DNA of 34,911 nucleotides from Effusibacillus lacus (GTDB lineage Bacteria > Bacillota > Bacilli > Tumebacillales > Effusibacillaceae): contig NZ_BDUF01000018.1 of the NCBI RefSeq assembly GCF_002335525.1, forward strand, positions 1 to 34,911, in the 5' to 3' direction. Made by a program: the position numbers and the translations under genes. The notes under the pieces were generated by a model that had not been told where the DNA came from, searched no databases, and saw only the letters and a program-made list of their open reading frames with translations. Of this stretch, positions 17,076 through 25,213 are shown one piece after another. How positions within the stretch are numbered: the first letter of the stretch is position 1; each line of letters opens with the position of its first letter.

Positions 17076-18600
17076 TTTTGTGTTCCCCCTTATTTTTCAT
17101 GATGGACAGCAGCCGATCCATATCAATGGCCGTTTCCACGGCATCGGCCCATTGGTCAAAGGCTTCCATCCTGCGCTTATAGTTGGAAGTGGTCTTGCCG
17201 ATTGGCAGCAGCCCTTTTTTTACCCGGATGCCGTCCAGAAACGATCTGCGCCACTCGTCATTGTGCAGGATGCCATGCAGGTAGGTTCCAATCACCGTAC
17301 CGTCCCTGTTGACCGCCCCATCTTCATGAACCCCGTTGGCACTGCACAGCCGGGCAAATGGACGGACATTCCCCCGTTCCGACCGTCCCATGTGAATTTC
17401 GTATCCTTCGACCGTCAATCCTGTCAGGCATGAAGCGGCGCCCGGCATGTCGAGAACCCTGCCCGCGGCCTGGACGGTGGTCTTGTGAGGAAGAAAACGG
17501 GTGGTAATATCCAGCAAGCCCAGTCCTTGCAGTTCGGGTAGATTGGATTCCACCAGGTCAGGATCGAGCAATCGGGACCCCAACATCTGGTACCCGCCGC
17601 AGATTCCCAGGATGTTTGCTGCGGGCGGCATGGCAACAAGTCGTGCCGCAAGGCCTTTTTGGGTAAGCCACAAGAGGTCATCCACCGTATTTTTGGTACC
17701 GGGCAGAATGATCAAATCCGGTTGTCCCAACTCATCAGGTGAAGAAACGAATCGAAGGGACACGTCCGGCTCAAAGCGGAGCGGGTCCACATCCGTGAAG
17801 TTAGAAATTAAAGGAAACCGGATCACAACCACATCCAATTCATTGGCGACAGCAGGCTTCTTCAAGTTCATTTTGTCCAATACAACCGAGTCTTCGCTCT
17901 CGATATACAAATCACGCTGATAAGGAACAACTCCCAGCACCGGAATGCCGGTACGCTTCTCCAGCCAATCGAGACCCGGTTCCAGCAGACGGATATCCCC
18001 ACGAAACTTGTTAATGACAAATCCCTTGACCCGTTCCCGCTCCCTTGGCTCCAGCAGTTCCAAAGTGCCCACAATGGAAGCAAACACCCCGCCCCGGTCG
18101 ATATCGGCCACCAGAATGACAGGAGCATCTGCCAACTCGGCCACCTTCATATTGGTGATGTCACGGTCTTTCAGGTTAATCTCAACGGGACTTCCCGCTC
18201 CTTCCAATACAACCACTTCATGAGTGTTGCACAGTCTGGCCAAAGAATCCTTTATGATTCCGATTGCTGTCGGAACATAATCCAGCCGGTAGTCGATGGC
18301 AGACATGTCCCCGATGGGAACCCCCCGAACAACCACCTGGGAGGTCATGTTCCCTTTCGGTTTTAACAGAATCGGGTTCATGTCCACCGTTGCCGGAATC
18401 CCGCAGGCCTCCGCCTGCACCCCCTGCGCCCGGCCGATTTCTTTTCCGTCAGCAGTCACGTAGGAATTCAGCGCCATATTTTGCGATTTGAACGGAGCCA
18501 CAGTAAAGCCCCTTCTGGCAAAAATTCGACAGAGTGCGGTGCAAAGCAAACTCTTGCCTGCATCACTTGCCGTACCCTGAACCATCACCGTCAAAGCCAA
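17047..18600 (-). CDS. cobQ: Cobyric acid synthase
   Basis: The 517-residue glutamine-dependent amidotransferase amidates four side chains of adenosylcobyrinate diamide. The N-terminal dethiobiotin-synthetase-like P-loop is MVQGTASDAGKSLLCTAL, followed by FKSQNMALNSYVT and VVLEGAGSPVEINL. The C-terminal type-1-like glutaminase domain has the nucleophile in ANILGICGGYQMLG and the histidine in GTYLHGILHN. The start is TTG 18598-18600, seven bases after AAGGGGG. That binding site forms the 3' arm of the riboswitch terminator. Other cobalamin genes are absent from the window, so this two-gene unit is separated from any main cob operon. Confidence 0.95.
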   Translation of the reverse strand: MALTVMVQGTASDAGKSLLCTALCRIFARRGFTVAPFKSQNMALNSYVTADGKEIGRAQGVQAEACGIPATVDMNPILLKPKGNMTSQVVVRGVPIGDMSAIDYRLDYVPTAIGIIKDSLARLCNTHEVVVLEGAGSPVEINLKDRDITNMKVAELADAPVILVADIDRGGVFASIVGTLELLEPRERERVKGFVINKFRGDIRLLEPGLDWLEKRTGIPVLGVVPYQRDLYIESEDSVVLDKMNLKKPAVANELDVVVIRFPLISNFTDVDPLRFEPDVSLRFVSSPDELGQPDLIILPGTKNTVDDLLWLTQKGLAARLVAMPPAANILGICGGYQMLGSRLLDPDLVESNLPELQGLGLLDITTRFLPHKTTVQAAGRVLDMPGAASCLTGLTVEGYEIHMGRSERGNVRPFARLCSANGVHEDGAVNRDGTVIGTYLHGILHNDEWRRSFLDGIRVKKGLLPIGKTTSNYKRRMEAFDQWADAVETAIDMDRLLSIMKNKGEHKSENLYANRR

Positions 18601-18603
18601 TAA

Positions 18604-18800
18604 AAAAACCCCCTTCCCTTCACAATGCACTCGCGAAAAAAAGGGGGTTCACTCCTGAACCGTTACCCCGGGCCGCGAGGGTGAACTTCATCTGCAACAG
18701 GGGTCTGGCTTTCACAGTGGCGCGTCCGCCCGGGATTTCCACCCGGTTCCCTGATTTATTCGCTTTAGAATCAGTTTACCTGATAAGGAGGATTCTGCCA
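18604..18800 (-). promoter_or_regulatory. Cobalamin riboswitch with overlapping terminator
   Basis: On the minus strand the leader shows the B12-box core CGCGCCACTGTGAA (18711-18724), preceded by GGGAACCGGGTGGAAATCCC and followed by GCCAGACCCCTGTTGC, as in cobalamin riboswitches. Its 3' end is an intrinsic terminator: AACCCCCTT (18639-18647) pairs with AAGGGGGTT (18605-18613), then T7. The second arm contains the cobQ Shine-Dalgarno, so both transcription and ribosome access could be shut off by bound B12. Confidence 0.88.
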
Positions 18801-18978
18801 AGAATACAAAGGGATACAACAGGAGCACAGACAGATGCGGTCGCCAACCTGACCGTTCTTTCGACCGAAATCGACATAAAAGGATATGGACTGAGAAATT
18901 GCACGCATGGTAAGATTGACTCGAGATCATTGCATTCAAAGCAACAATTTAGATCTATAATTAAAAAGGAGGTATCGT

Positions 18979-19323
18979 ATGGAAATCACCAAAGCAATGG
19001 AGATTATCGAAAAACTGGCGGACGGGATCGACCCGTATACCGGGGAAGTGTTTGCCAGCGACAGCCCTTATCAGAAAGCGGAAACGGTCAGAGCTCTGAC
19101 CCTAGCCGGCAAGGGCCTTGTCGCCCTCGAGCAGCGAAACAGACGGAGGGAACGACTCCCCCAGAATGCAGGCAAACCATGGTCCCTGGAAGAAGATCAG
19201 GCTGCCGTGGACCAATTCCGGAACGGCCTTACGGTCAAACAGATTGCAGCCAAGCACAAGCGGACCGAAGGTGCCATTTACTCCCGTTTGGTCCGGTTGG
19301 GAGAAATCAAAGAAGAAGAGTAA
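18979..19323 (+). CDS. 114-aa protein with N-terminal DGIDPxTGE motif and C-terminal HTH/Myb-like domain
   Basis: The ATG has a very strong ribosome binding site (AAAAAGGAGG). The N-terminal third (ITKAMEIIEKLADGIDPYTGEVFASDSPYQKAETVRAL) is a conserved block I associate with small bacterial proteins and helicase-linked tails. The C-terminal third (KPWSLEEDQAAVDQFRNGLTVKQIAAKHKRTEGAIYSRLVRLGEI) is a helix-turn-helix resembling SANT/Myb-like or sigma-region-4 folds. A TATAAT at 18956-18961 is a candidate -10. The gene is head-to-head with the cobalamin riboswitch and tail-to-tail with yqeM; the two stop codons abut with no intergenic base. Role unknown, probably DNA-binding. Confidence 0.85.
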   Translation: MEITKAMEIIEKLADGIDPYTGEVFASDSPYQKAETVRALTLAGKGLVALEQRNRRRERLPQNAGKPWSLEEDQAAVDQFRNGLTVKQIAAKHKRTEGAIYSRLVRLGEIKEEE

Positions 19324-20091
19324 TCATCTCGCCAGAAAGAAGTATCGGCTGGCCTTCTCGCCAGGCTCTACCCAATGGAAGTCCGCTCCGCACTCCACGC
19401 TAGTGAAACCTGCCTCATGCAAAAGTCCTTCAATTGCTTCCCGCGAATAGGCTCTCTGCCAATGAGTCTCATGGAACCGTCTGTACAAGTCTTCTTGCAC
19501 TTGGGCAAAGAAAGTCACATCGTACTCCACTTGACATTTTTCAGAATCCAGGCGGCTTTGCCAGATATACGCCACATCCTCCCGGATATCGTAAAAGGTC
19601 TGGTGGCCCAACTCTTCCCGCAATTTATAAGGGGTGTGCATGTCAAACAGGAAGAATCCGCCCGGTTTCAACTGGTGGCGAATAGAATGAAACGCCTGCC
19701 GCAAGTCGGATTCTTCCAGCAAATAATTGAGGGAATCGCAGAATGAGACTGCATAATCCACTTTCTCCGGCAATCGTACACTCCTTAGATCCTGTTGGAA
19801 GAAGCGCAGAAAAGGCGTCGGGTGAGACAGTTTGGCCTGAGCCTGGGCTAACATCTCCTCAGACAGATCCACCGCAAACACTTGAAATCCCTGTTCCAAC
19901 AACAGGATGGAAAGGGTACCGGTTCCGCATCCCAAATCTGCCACTTTCAATTGACTCCGAGGACCGCCTGTACCGGGCAGATGCCGGTTAACTGTCTCAA
20001 TAAATATACGCATCCATTCGTCGTAAGGCGCATCCTGCATCAAGCGATCGTAAAATACCGCAAATTCTCCGTAAACCTTTGGCGTATCCAT
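19324..20091 (-). CDS. yqeM: YqeM-type class I SAM-dependent methyltransferase
   Basis: The 255-residue protein has the SAM-binding motif VADLGCGTGTLSILL, the acidic loop FAVDLSEEMLAQAQ, then VDYAVSFCDSLNYLLEESDLRQAFHSI and LKPGGFFLFDMHTPYKL. The opening YGEFAVFYDRLMQDAPYDEWM is typical of YqeM. Position after rsfS supports this name, since Bacillus has the same order. The start ATG 20089-20091 has AGGGGA upstream; the longer open frame has no site. Substrate is unknown. It is the last gene of the cluster and ends against a convergent gene with no visible terminator. Confidence 0.92.
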   Translation of the reverse strand: MDTPKVYGEFAVFYDRLMQDAPYDEWMRIFIETVNRHLPGTGGPRSQLKVADLGCGTGTLSILLLEQGFQVFAVDLSEEMLAQAQAKLSHPTPFLRFFQQDLRSVRLPEKVDYAVSFCDSLNYLLEESDLRQAFHSIRHQLKPGGFFLFDMHTPYKLREELGHQTFYDIREDVAYIWQSRLDSEKCQVEYDVTFFAQVQEDLYRRFHETHWQRAYSREAIEGLLHEAGFTSVECGADFHWVEPGEKASRYFFLAR

Positions 20092-20112
20092 CTTTCTTCC
20101 CCTGACACAAAC

Positions 20113-20137
20113 GCCCGGTCCTGGATCAGGCCCGGGC
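20113..20137 (-). terminator. Strong intraoperon hairpin between rsfS and yqeM
   Basis: GCCCGG, an unpaired base and CCTG (minus strand) pair with CAGG, an unpaired base and CCGGGC around a three-base loop. Only GTTTGTG follows, so termination is likely partial. It may lower yqeM expression or stabilise the upstream mRNA. Confidence 0.45.
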
Positions 20138-20185
20138 ACAGAGTATATTGAATTCAGTCGATGCCGTTAAAGTTTTGGCGACCGT

Positions 20186-20533
20186 TCAAACAATGCTTAA
20201 CTCCCGTGCGTCGCTCCAAACGCGTTCCAGATTGTAAAATTCCCTTTCCTCCGTGCGGAACACGTGAACGACCACGTCCCCGCAATCAATCAGGACCCAT
20301 TTGGCTTCGTCATAACCTTCCATGCCGCGAACGCGGAGTCCTTTTTTCTCCATCTTTTCCTTCACCGCTTCCGCGATGGCTTGCACCTGAGTAGTGGAAT
20401 TTCCGCTGCATAAGACGAAATAATCCGCGATTACTGATAACCCTCGTATATCGAGCATTATAATGTCTTTCGCCTTCTTGTCTGCAGCCGCTTCGGCCGC
20501 AATCTTTGCAAATTCCACCATTTTTTCACCCAT
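20186..20533 (-). CDS. rsfS: Ribosomal silencing factor RsfS
   Basis: The 115-residue protein of the Iojap/RsfS family shows AADKKAKDIIMLDIRGLSVIADYFVLCSGNSTTQVQAIAEAV followed by VRGMEGYDEAKWVLIDCGDVVVHVFRTEEREFYNLERVW. It binds L14 of the 50S subunit and blocks joining with 30S when nutrients are scarce. AGGAGG lies seven bases before the chosen ATG (20531-20533); an ATG two codons earlier is too close to it. Called yqeL in Bacillus; it keeps its place between yqeK and yqeM. Confidence 0.96.
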   Translation of the reverse strand: MGEKMVEFAKIAAEAAADKKAKDIIMLDIRGLSVIADYFVLCSGNSTTQVQAIAEAVKEKMEKKGLRVRGMEGYDEAKWVLIDCGDVVVHVFRTEEREFYNLERVWSDARELSIV

Positions 20534-20572
20534 GCACATGCCTCCTAGGAAAATTTAGAATGGTCCTGCTAC

Positions 20573-21169
20573 TTATTTTATGTCAAAAGAGGCTTGCTCG
20601 CTCCGACTTTCCTTGACTTTCCGCCAGATCCCATTGCGAGCAATGACTGTCAAGGGAAAAATCGGTTCCCGGCGTTGAATCAGGTACTCAATCGTATTGT
20701 CAAACGAGAGAGCCAGCGCCAGGTCAAGATCCTCTTCCGCCACCTTTCGGATCTCCTCGACTGCCGGATATTTCCGGCCAGGTTCAATCGCATCTGCAAG
20801 ATAGACCACTTTCTCAAGGAGGGACATATTTGTACGGCCTGAAGTATGGAATCTTGCCGCATTCAACACATCCTCATCCGTGATTCCAAATTCCTGCGGC
20901 GCCAGACCGGCTGCTATGTGACCGTGAAGCAGTTCGGGCATTTCGAAGTATTGTTCTTCTATATTCATATCTTTCGCCGTCTGCACCAATTTTTCCTTCG
21001 GCCACTGCCGACAAAAATCATGAATCCATGCCGCAAGCCTCGCATGTTCCGGATTGGCGCCATGAATTCGGGCCAACCGGTCCGCCGTCTGAACGACTCC
21101 CTCCACATGGCGGAATCGCTTCTCTTTCAATTCCGCTTTGACTCTTTCACGAATCATGTCCTCTGTCAT
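20573..21169 (-). CDS. yqeK: YqeK-type HD-domain hydrolase (diadenosine tetraphosphatase)
   Basis: The 198-residue HD-family protein has metal-binding histidines and aspartates in FRHVEGV, ARLAAWIHDFCRQW, LLHGHIAAGL, NAARFHTSGRTNMSLLEKVVYLADAIEPGRKY. YqeK proteins split Ap4A symmetrically to two ADP. The start ATG 21167-21169 has GAGGAGA nine bases upstream. Its start lies inside the 3' end of nadD (23-base overlap), which suggests translational coupling. Confidence 0.95.
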   Translation of the reverse strand: MTEDMIRERVKAELKEKRFRHVEGVVQTADRLARIHGANPEHARLAAWIHDFCRQWPKEKLVQTAKDMNIEEQYFEMPELLHGHIAAGLAPQEFGITDEDVLNAARFHTSGRTNMSLLEKVVYLADAIEPGRKYPAVEEIRKVAEEDLDLALALSFDNTIEYLIQRREPIFPLTVIARNGIWRKVKESRSEQASFDIK

Positions 21170-21761
21170 ACAACCCATTCTCCTCAATGAAACGAATCAC
21201 CCGGTCAGGAATCAGGTAATGAACGGACCTTCTCTGCCGCAGCCGATCCCGCAGCCAGGTGGAAGAAATCTCGAGTCCGGGCATCTCGACAAAATGAATT
21301 CGATGCTCCGGCAGGAGCATCGAGGTTCGCAGCAAAGTCCTGCACTCGTCCAGAGCAAACCCCGGACGGGTCATGCCGATCACCTGGCAAATTTCCAAAA
21401 TTCGCCCCGGATTGTGCCAATTCGGGAAATCGTAGAGCATATCGGCTCCCACAATAAAGTATAGCTCATCATCCGGAAATTGAGACGCAAAAGATTCCAG
21501 GGTGTCCACAGTATAAGATGGCACCTCACGCCTGATTTCCCAATCTGACACCGAAAAATCAGGTTCCTGCTCCACCGCAAGCTTTACCATCTCAAATCGG
21601 TTTCCTGCTGGAGTGATCTCTCTTCCGGATTTATGCGGAGGAATTCCGGAGGGAATGAAGATTACCCGATCAAGCTGCAAAGCTTCCTTGGCAAGCCTGG
21701 CAGCCACCAGATGACCGATATGAATCGGGTCAAAGGTTCCGCCAAACAGTCCCATTCTCAT
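21147..21761 (-). CDS. nadD: Nicotinate-nucleotide adenylyltransferase
   Basis: The 204-residue nucleotidyltransferase makes nicotinate adenine dinucleotide from nicotinate mononucleotide and ATP in NAD synthesis. The phosphate-binding GLFGGTFDPIHIGHLVAA motif starts at residue 4, FIPSGIPPHK and YFIVGADMLYDFPNWHNP follow, and the C-terminal ISSTWLRDRL completes the family signature. The start ATG 21759-21761 has GGAGGTG upstream, and the family begins at this point. Overlaps yqeK. Confidence 0.97.
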   Translation of the reverse strand: MRMGLFGGTFDPIHIGHLVAARLAKEALQLDRVIFIPSGIPPHKSGREITPAGNRFEMVKLAVEQEPDFSVSDWEIRREVPSYTVDTLESFASQFPDDELYFIVGADMLYDFPNWHNPGRILEICQVIGMTRPGFALDECRTLLRTSMLLPEHRIHFVEMPGLEISSTWLRDRLRQRRSVHYLIPDRVIRFIEENGLYDRGHDS

Positions 21762-21827
21762 CCCGACACCTCCTGCCGCCCGTTCCCTTTTCCAATGGAT
21801 ACGAACAGGCCGACACAATGTTTCATG

Positions 21828-22121
21828 TTACTTTGGCAATTCGATCTGTTTATGTTCCTTGGACTCCCGGTACAGAACGACCGTCTTTCCAATCAACTGT
21901 ACCAGTTCCGATCCGGTTCCATCCGCCAGCTGCTCCGCCACTTCGTCTTTGTCAAATTCACAATTGTTGAGAATCGACACTTTAATCAATTCCTTGGCTT
22001 CCAAGGCAAGGGAAACCTGATCCAGCATATTTTCCGAAACCCCACCTTTGCCAACCTGCAGGATCGGATCAAGATGGTGAGCCAATGAGCGCAAATACCT
22101 TTTCTGTTTACCTGTGAGCAC
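21828..22121 (-). CDS. yqeI: YhbY/YqeI-family RNA-binding protein (CRM domain)
   Basis: The 97-residue single-domain CRM protein has LTGKQKRYLRSLAHHLDPILQVGKGGVSENMLDQV, the GKGG loop and ELVQLIGKTVVLYRESKEHKQIELP. YhbY proteins associate with pre-50S ribosomal particles. The start is GTG with AAAGGAGAAGTAAC upstream, one base after the aroE stop, so the two genes are essentially contiguous. Confidence 0.95.
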   Translation of the reverse strand: MLTGKQKRYLRSLAHHLDPILQVGKGGVSENMLDQVSLALEAKELIKVSILNNCEFDKDEVAEQLADGTGSELVQLIGKTVVLYRESKEHKQIELPK

Positions 22122-22122
22122 G

Positions 22123-22962
22123 TTACTTCTCCTTTATCGCTTTTCTCATGATGGCAACCGGCGCTTCCACGCTTGTCCACAATGTGAAGGCCTCCGCCCC
22201 TTGGTAGACAAACATTCCGAGGCCGCCATGCGGGATTGCCCCCCGCAAGCGGGCTTCCCTCAGCAAGCGAGTTTCCAGCGGGTTGTATATCAGATCCGAT
22301 ACGACCAATCCCTCATGCAGCAGGGATGTGTCCAGCGGACATTCCTCAATTTGGGGGTACATTCCGACAGAAGTGGTATTTACCACAAGACGAACGTCTT
22401 GCATCAATTCCGGAAGATCATCGTATGTCACCGAGTGGGCCTTGCATAAGGACGAAATTCTGCGTGCCAGTTCGTCCCCTTTTTCACGGGTACGATTGAC
22501 AATCAGGATGTCCCCGGCCCCCTTCATGGCCAGGGCGCTTACCACCGCGCGGGCGGCACCGCCAGCCCCCAACACCAGCACCTTGGCATCGGCAAGATTC
22601 AGCTTCGTCTCTTCCAGAAGCGAACGGACATACCCGCTTCCATCTGTATTATGCCCGACCAGAACACCGTTTTCATTCACGATCGTATTGACCGCCCCGA
22701 TCATGTCCGCCTCCGGTGCAATGCGGTCAAGATACTTCATAACTTCAACCTTATGGGGGATGGTTACATTCACGCCCCGGATGCCCAAAGCCCGGATGCT
22801 CTCGGCAGCCGTCCGAAGCCGGTCGGGGTGAACATCAAATGCCACGTACACATAAGGGAGCCCCAAAGCAGCAAAAGCCGCATTGTGCATCTGCGGTGAA
22901 CGGGAATGGCCAACCGGATGGCCAAACAACCCGGTTAGGGTCAAATGTCCGCCTTTCTCCAT
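22123..22962 (-). CDS. aroE: Shikimate dehydrogenase
   Basis: The 279-residue NADP-dependent enzyme reduces 3-dehydroshikimate to shikimate in aromatic amino-acid synthesis. Visible motifs: FGHPVGHSRSPQMHNAAF, RGVNVTIPHKVEVM with the catalytic lysine, GAVNTIV, GHNTDGSGYV, LVLGAGGAARAV (NADP fold), VNTTSVGM and SDLIYNPLETRLL. The ATG has GGAGGAAACGC upstream. A terminator lies before it, so it probably starts a second transcript from a TATAGT-type -10 in the gap. Confidence 0.97.
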   Translation of the reverse strand: MEKGGHLTLTGLFGHPVGHSRSPQMHNAAFAALGLPYVYVAFDVHPDRLRTAAESIRALGIRGVNVTIPHKVEVMKYLDRIAPEADMIGAVNTIVNENGVLVGHNTDGSGYVRSLLEETKLNLADAKVLVLGAGGAARAVVSALAMKGAGDILIVNRTREKGDELARRISSLCKAHSVTYDDLPELMQDVRLVVNTTSVGMYPQIEECPLDTSLLHEGLVVSDLIYNPLETRLLREARLRGAIPHGGLGMFVYQGAEAFTLWTSVEAPVAIMRKAIKEK

Positions 22963-23011
22963 GCGTTTCCTCCGCTCCGTTTCATACTCCCCCCTACTAT
23001 ACCAAAGTTTT

Positions 23012-23041
23012 GCTTAGTAAAAAACACCCCGTTAAGGGTGT
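23012..23041 (-). terminator. Terminator between the 71-aa gene and aroE
   Basis: On the minus strand ACACCC pairs with GGGTGT (23036-23041 with 23024-23029), followed by TTTTTA. This divides the yqeG...yqeM gene row into at least two transcription units. Confidence 0.75.
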
Positions 23042-23060
23042 GCAGAGGGAATGTTCGTTT

Positions 23061-23276
23061 CTATTTCCGGAAATCGATCTGCAGTAGAATCTCGCTGGTC
23101 TGAAACGACAATTTTATATCATGAAGATGGTAATCGTCAAGTGACGGATCGTCCCGCCGAACCAAAGACACTTCCCTGCGCAAATGGTCGATCAGTTCGT
23201 CCATTCTGACAGGTCCGTTGAGAGTACTAATCCGGCGTTCCACCAATCGTTTGTGCTCTTGTATCTGTTGGGTCAT
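23061..23276 (-). CDS. 71-aa hypothetical protein between yqeH and aroE
   Basis: A small soluble protein (MTQQIQEHKRLVERRISTLNGPVRMDELIDHLRREVSLVRRDDPSLDDYHLHDIKLSF...). It is predicted largely helical, with an amphipathic start. The ATG has AGGGGAG upstream, and the gene sits in line with its neighbours and ends at a terminator. Bacillus does not have a gene here as far as I recall. No motif or family recognised. Confidence 0.75.
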   Translation of the reverse strand: MTQQIQEHKRLVERRISTLNGPVRMDELIDHLRREVSLVRRDDPSLDDYHLHDIKLSFQTSEILLQIDFRK

Positions 23277-23398
23277 ACCAATCTCCCCTACCCATCGGTA
23301 TCGTGTATTTTACCGTATGCGAGTATTCGGGCAGGTATGACGTGTTTCGGCAAAAATTTGCAATATTTTTACATCAGGGTGGTGATACCCTTCAGACC

Positions 23399-24514
23399 CT
23401 AAATGATGGCACGCCGGATTGATACGTCAACCCCTCTGGGAACATGCACATGCACTTCGCATTCGTTCCCTCTGGCAGAGAACCAACCGAGACCTGAAAT
23501 CACAACATCCTTGCTGCTTCCTTCTTTGATCTTGATTTTGTGGGTAACCAAATCGCGCAGGTGGTCGCCGCAGTCACCGCAAGGAGGGGTTAAAAGCCCG
23601 CCCAGGTGCTTCCGATACAAGGTATCCGCATTTTCAAGTTTGGTCCGGTGAAGTTCCAGTTGATTCGCAAAGTAGCACACAAACGGCTGCCGCTCTCCTT
23701 TGACGAAGTCAAACCGGGCCAGTCCACCGGCAAACAATGTCTGTTTGTCATTCAGTTGGAAGACTGTCGGGTCGATGGTTCGGTCCGGAACAATCTGCTT
23801 CAGGCATTTGGGGCAAACGAGATCCGAAAGCCTGTGTGATGTCATGATGCCTGGCGTATCAATCAAGTGGTGTTTGTAGTTTGGGATTGCAACACGCACC
23901 GAAGAGAGAGTGGTTCCGGGGTAGCGGGAGGTGGTCAGTTCCACATCCCCTGTTTCCCCAAACGTCCGGATCAAACGGTTGATCAAAGTGGATTTCCCTA
24001 CATTGGCTGTTCCCACAACATACACATCGCGATCATTGGCGTATCTTTCAATGAAGGTCTTGACATGCTTCAATCCGTACCCTTTGCCGGCGGATATAAG
24101 CGCGATTCCTTCCAGCAGGATCCCCTTCTTCTCCACCTCTTTGCGAAGCCACATTTCCACCTTCTCCAGATTGGTCTGCTTCGGAAGCACATCCACTTTG
24201 TTGGCAACAAGAAATACAGGATTGGAACCTATGTATCTGCGGAGATTGTCTATCCACGAACCGGCAAGATCAAACAGATCGACAACCTTGACTACAAGCG
24301 CTTTCTTCCGCCCGATCTCACTTACGATCTTGATGAATTCGTCATCATCTACAGCCACGGAAGAGACTTCGTTATAGTGACGAATTCGAAAACACCTTCT
24401 GCACACCGGATGTTCCCTTTCCAATGCAGAGGCTACCGTGTATCCGGGACTCTCGGGCTGCCCGGTTTGAAGAGGCGCTCCGCATCCGGTGCAAACTTTC
24501 ACTTCAGCTTTCAT
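23399..24514 (-). CDS. yqeH: YqeH circularly permuted GTPase
   Basis: The 371-residue GTPase starts with a zinc finger (C8-C11 and C38-C41). GTPase motifs follow in permuted order: G4 as VANKVDVLP, G5 as ISAGKGYG, G1 as GTANVGKSTLINRL, then G3 as LIDTPGI. YqeH acts in assembly of the 30S subunit. The C-terminal domain includes CPKCLKQ and CGDCGD cysteines. GGAGGAG before the ATG sets the start; yqeG ends three bases upstream of it. Confidence 0.97.
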   Translation of the reverse strand: MKAEVKVCTGCGAPLQTGQPESPGYTVASALEREHPVCRRCFRIRHYNEVSSVAVDDDEFIKIVSEIGRKKALVVKVVDLFDLAGSWIDNLRRYIGSNPVFLVANKVDVLPKQTNLEKVEMWLRKEVEKKGILLEGIALISAGKGYGLKHVKTFIERYANDRDVYVVGTANVGKSTLINRLIRTFGETGDVELTTSRYPGTTLSSVRVAIPNYKHHLIDTPGIMTSHRLSDLVCPKCLKQIVPDRTIDPTVFQLNDKQTLFAGGLARFDFVKGERQPFVCYFANQLELHRTKLENADTLYRKHLGGLLTPPCGDCGDHLRDLVTHKIKIKEGSSKDVVISGLGWFSARGNECEVHVHVPRGVDVSIRRAII

Positions 24515-24517
24515 CCT

Positions 24518-25033
24518 TTACTCCTCCCAAGGAATCATTCCCCGTTTGCGGAGACCTTTCAGCACTATCCGCTCCATGGAGCGCAATACCTTGGTGCCGG
24601 GCCATTCTTTTGTCGCAATGGGCAGCACCAGAATCGAATTCAACCCCATCCGGTTGGCACCAAGAACATCGGTAAAGATCTGGTCACCCACTACTACGGT
24701 TTCATGCGGTTTCGTCCCCATGATCTGCATGGCGCGGCGAAACGCCCCGCGGACCGGTTTTCTGGCCCCATGGATGCAAGGCAGGTTTAAAGGGCGGGCA
24801 AATTCTTCAACCCGGATTCTTTTATTGTTGGAGACGATACAAACCCGGAGACCACGCTCTTTGACATCTTCCAGCCATGCAACCAGCTTCGGTGTCGCGT
24901 AAGGCGAGTCCCAGGATACAAGTGTATTGTCCAGATCGGTAATAATCCCTTTGATGCCCTGTGCTATCAACTCATCCAGGTCAATATGGTAGATGGATTG
25001 CACATAAAGCGACGGGATCAAACGCTTCAGCAT
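24518..25033 (-). CDS. yqeG: YqeG-type HAD phosphatase
   Basis: The 171-residue HAD-superfamily protein of subfamily IIIA has motif I GIITDLDNTLVSWD, motif II CIVSNNKR, a basic GARKPVRGAF (motif III lysine) and motif IV VVVGDQIFTDVLGANRMG. The substrate in vivo is not established. It is the first gene of the yqeG...yqeM row; GAGGTGA lies before its ATG. Confidence 0.95.
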   Translation of the reverse strand: MLKRLIPSLYVQSIYHIDLDELIAQGIKGIITDLDNTLVSWDSPYATPKLVAWLEDVKERGLRVCIVSNNKRIRVEEFARPLNLPCIHGARKPVRGAFRRAMQIMGTKPHETVVVGDQIFTDVLGANRMGLNSILVLPIATKEWPGTKVLRSMERIVLKGLRKRGMIPWEE

Positions 25034-25163
25034 ACTGTCACCTCAAACCATAATTCCATTCTTATCCTTCAACGGGAGTGAAGAGTTTATGCCGTACTAA
25101 TCGTACCATCCGGATGTAACAATTTCCATACCTGCTTCTTTGCAGAAGGTTTTATCAAATTGA

Positions 25164-25192
25164 TTGGCGTTCGGTAGGAAGAGATGTTAAAA
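25164..25192 (+). promoter_or_regulatory. Candidate promoter of the AbrB/PIN pair
   Basis: TTGGCG (25164-25169) and TTAAAA (25187-25192) with a 17-base spacer lie 21 bases before the antitoxin ATG. The match to consensus is modest. Confidence 0.35.
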
Positions 25193-25213
25193 TCATACCA
25201 AGGGGTGATTGGT

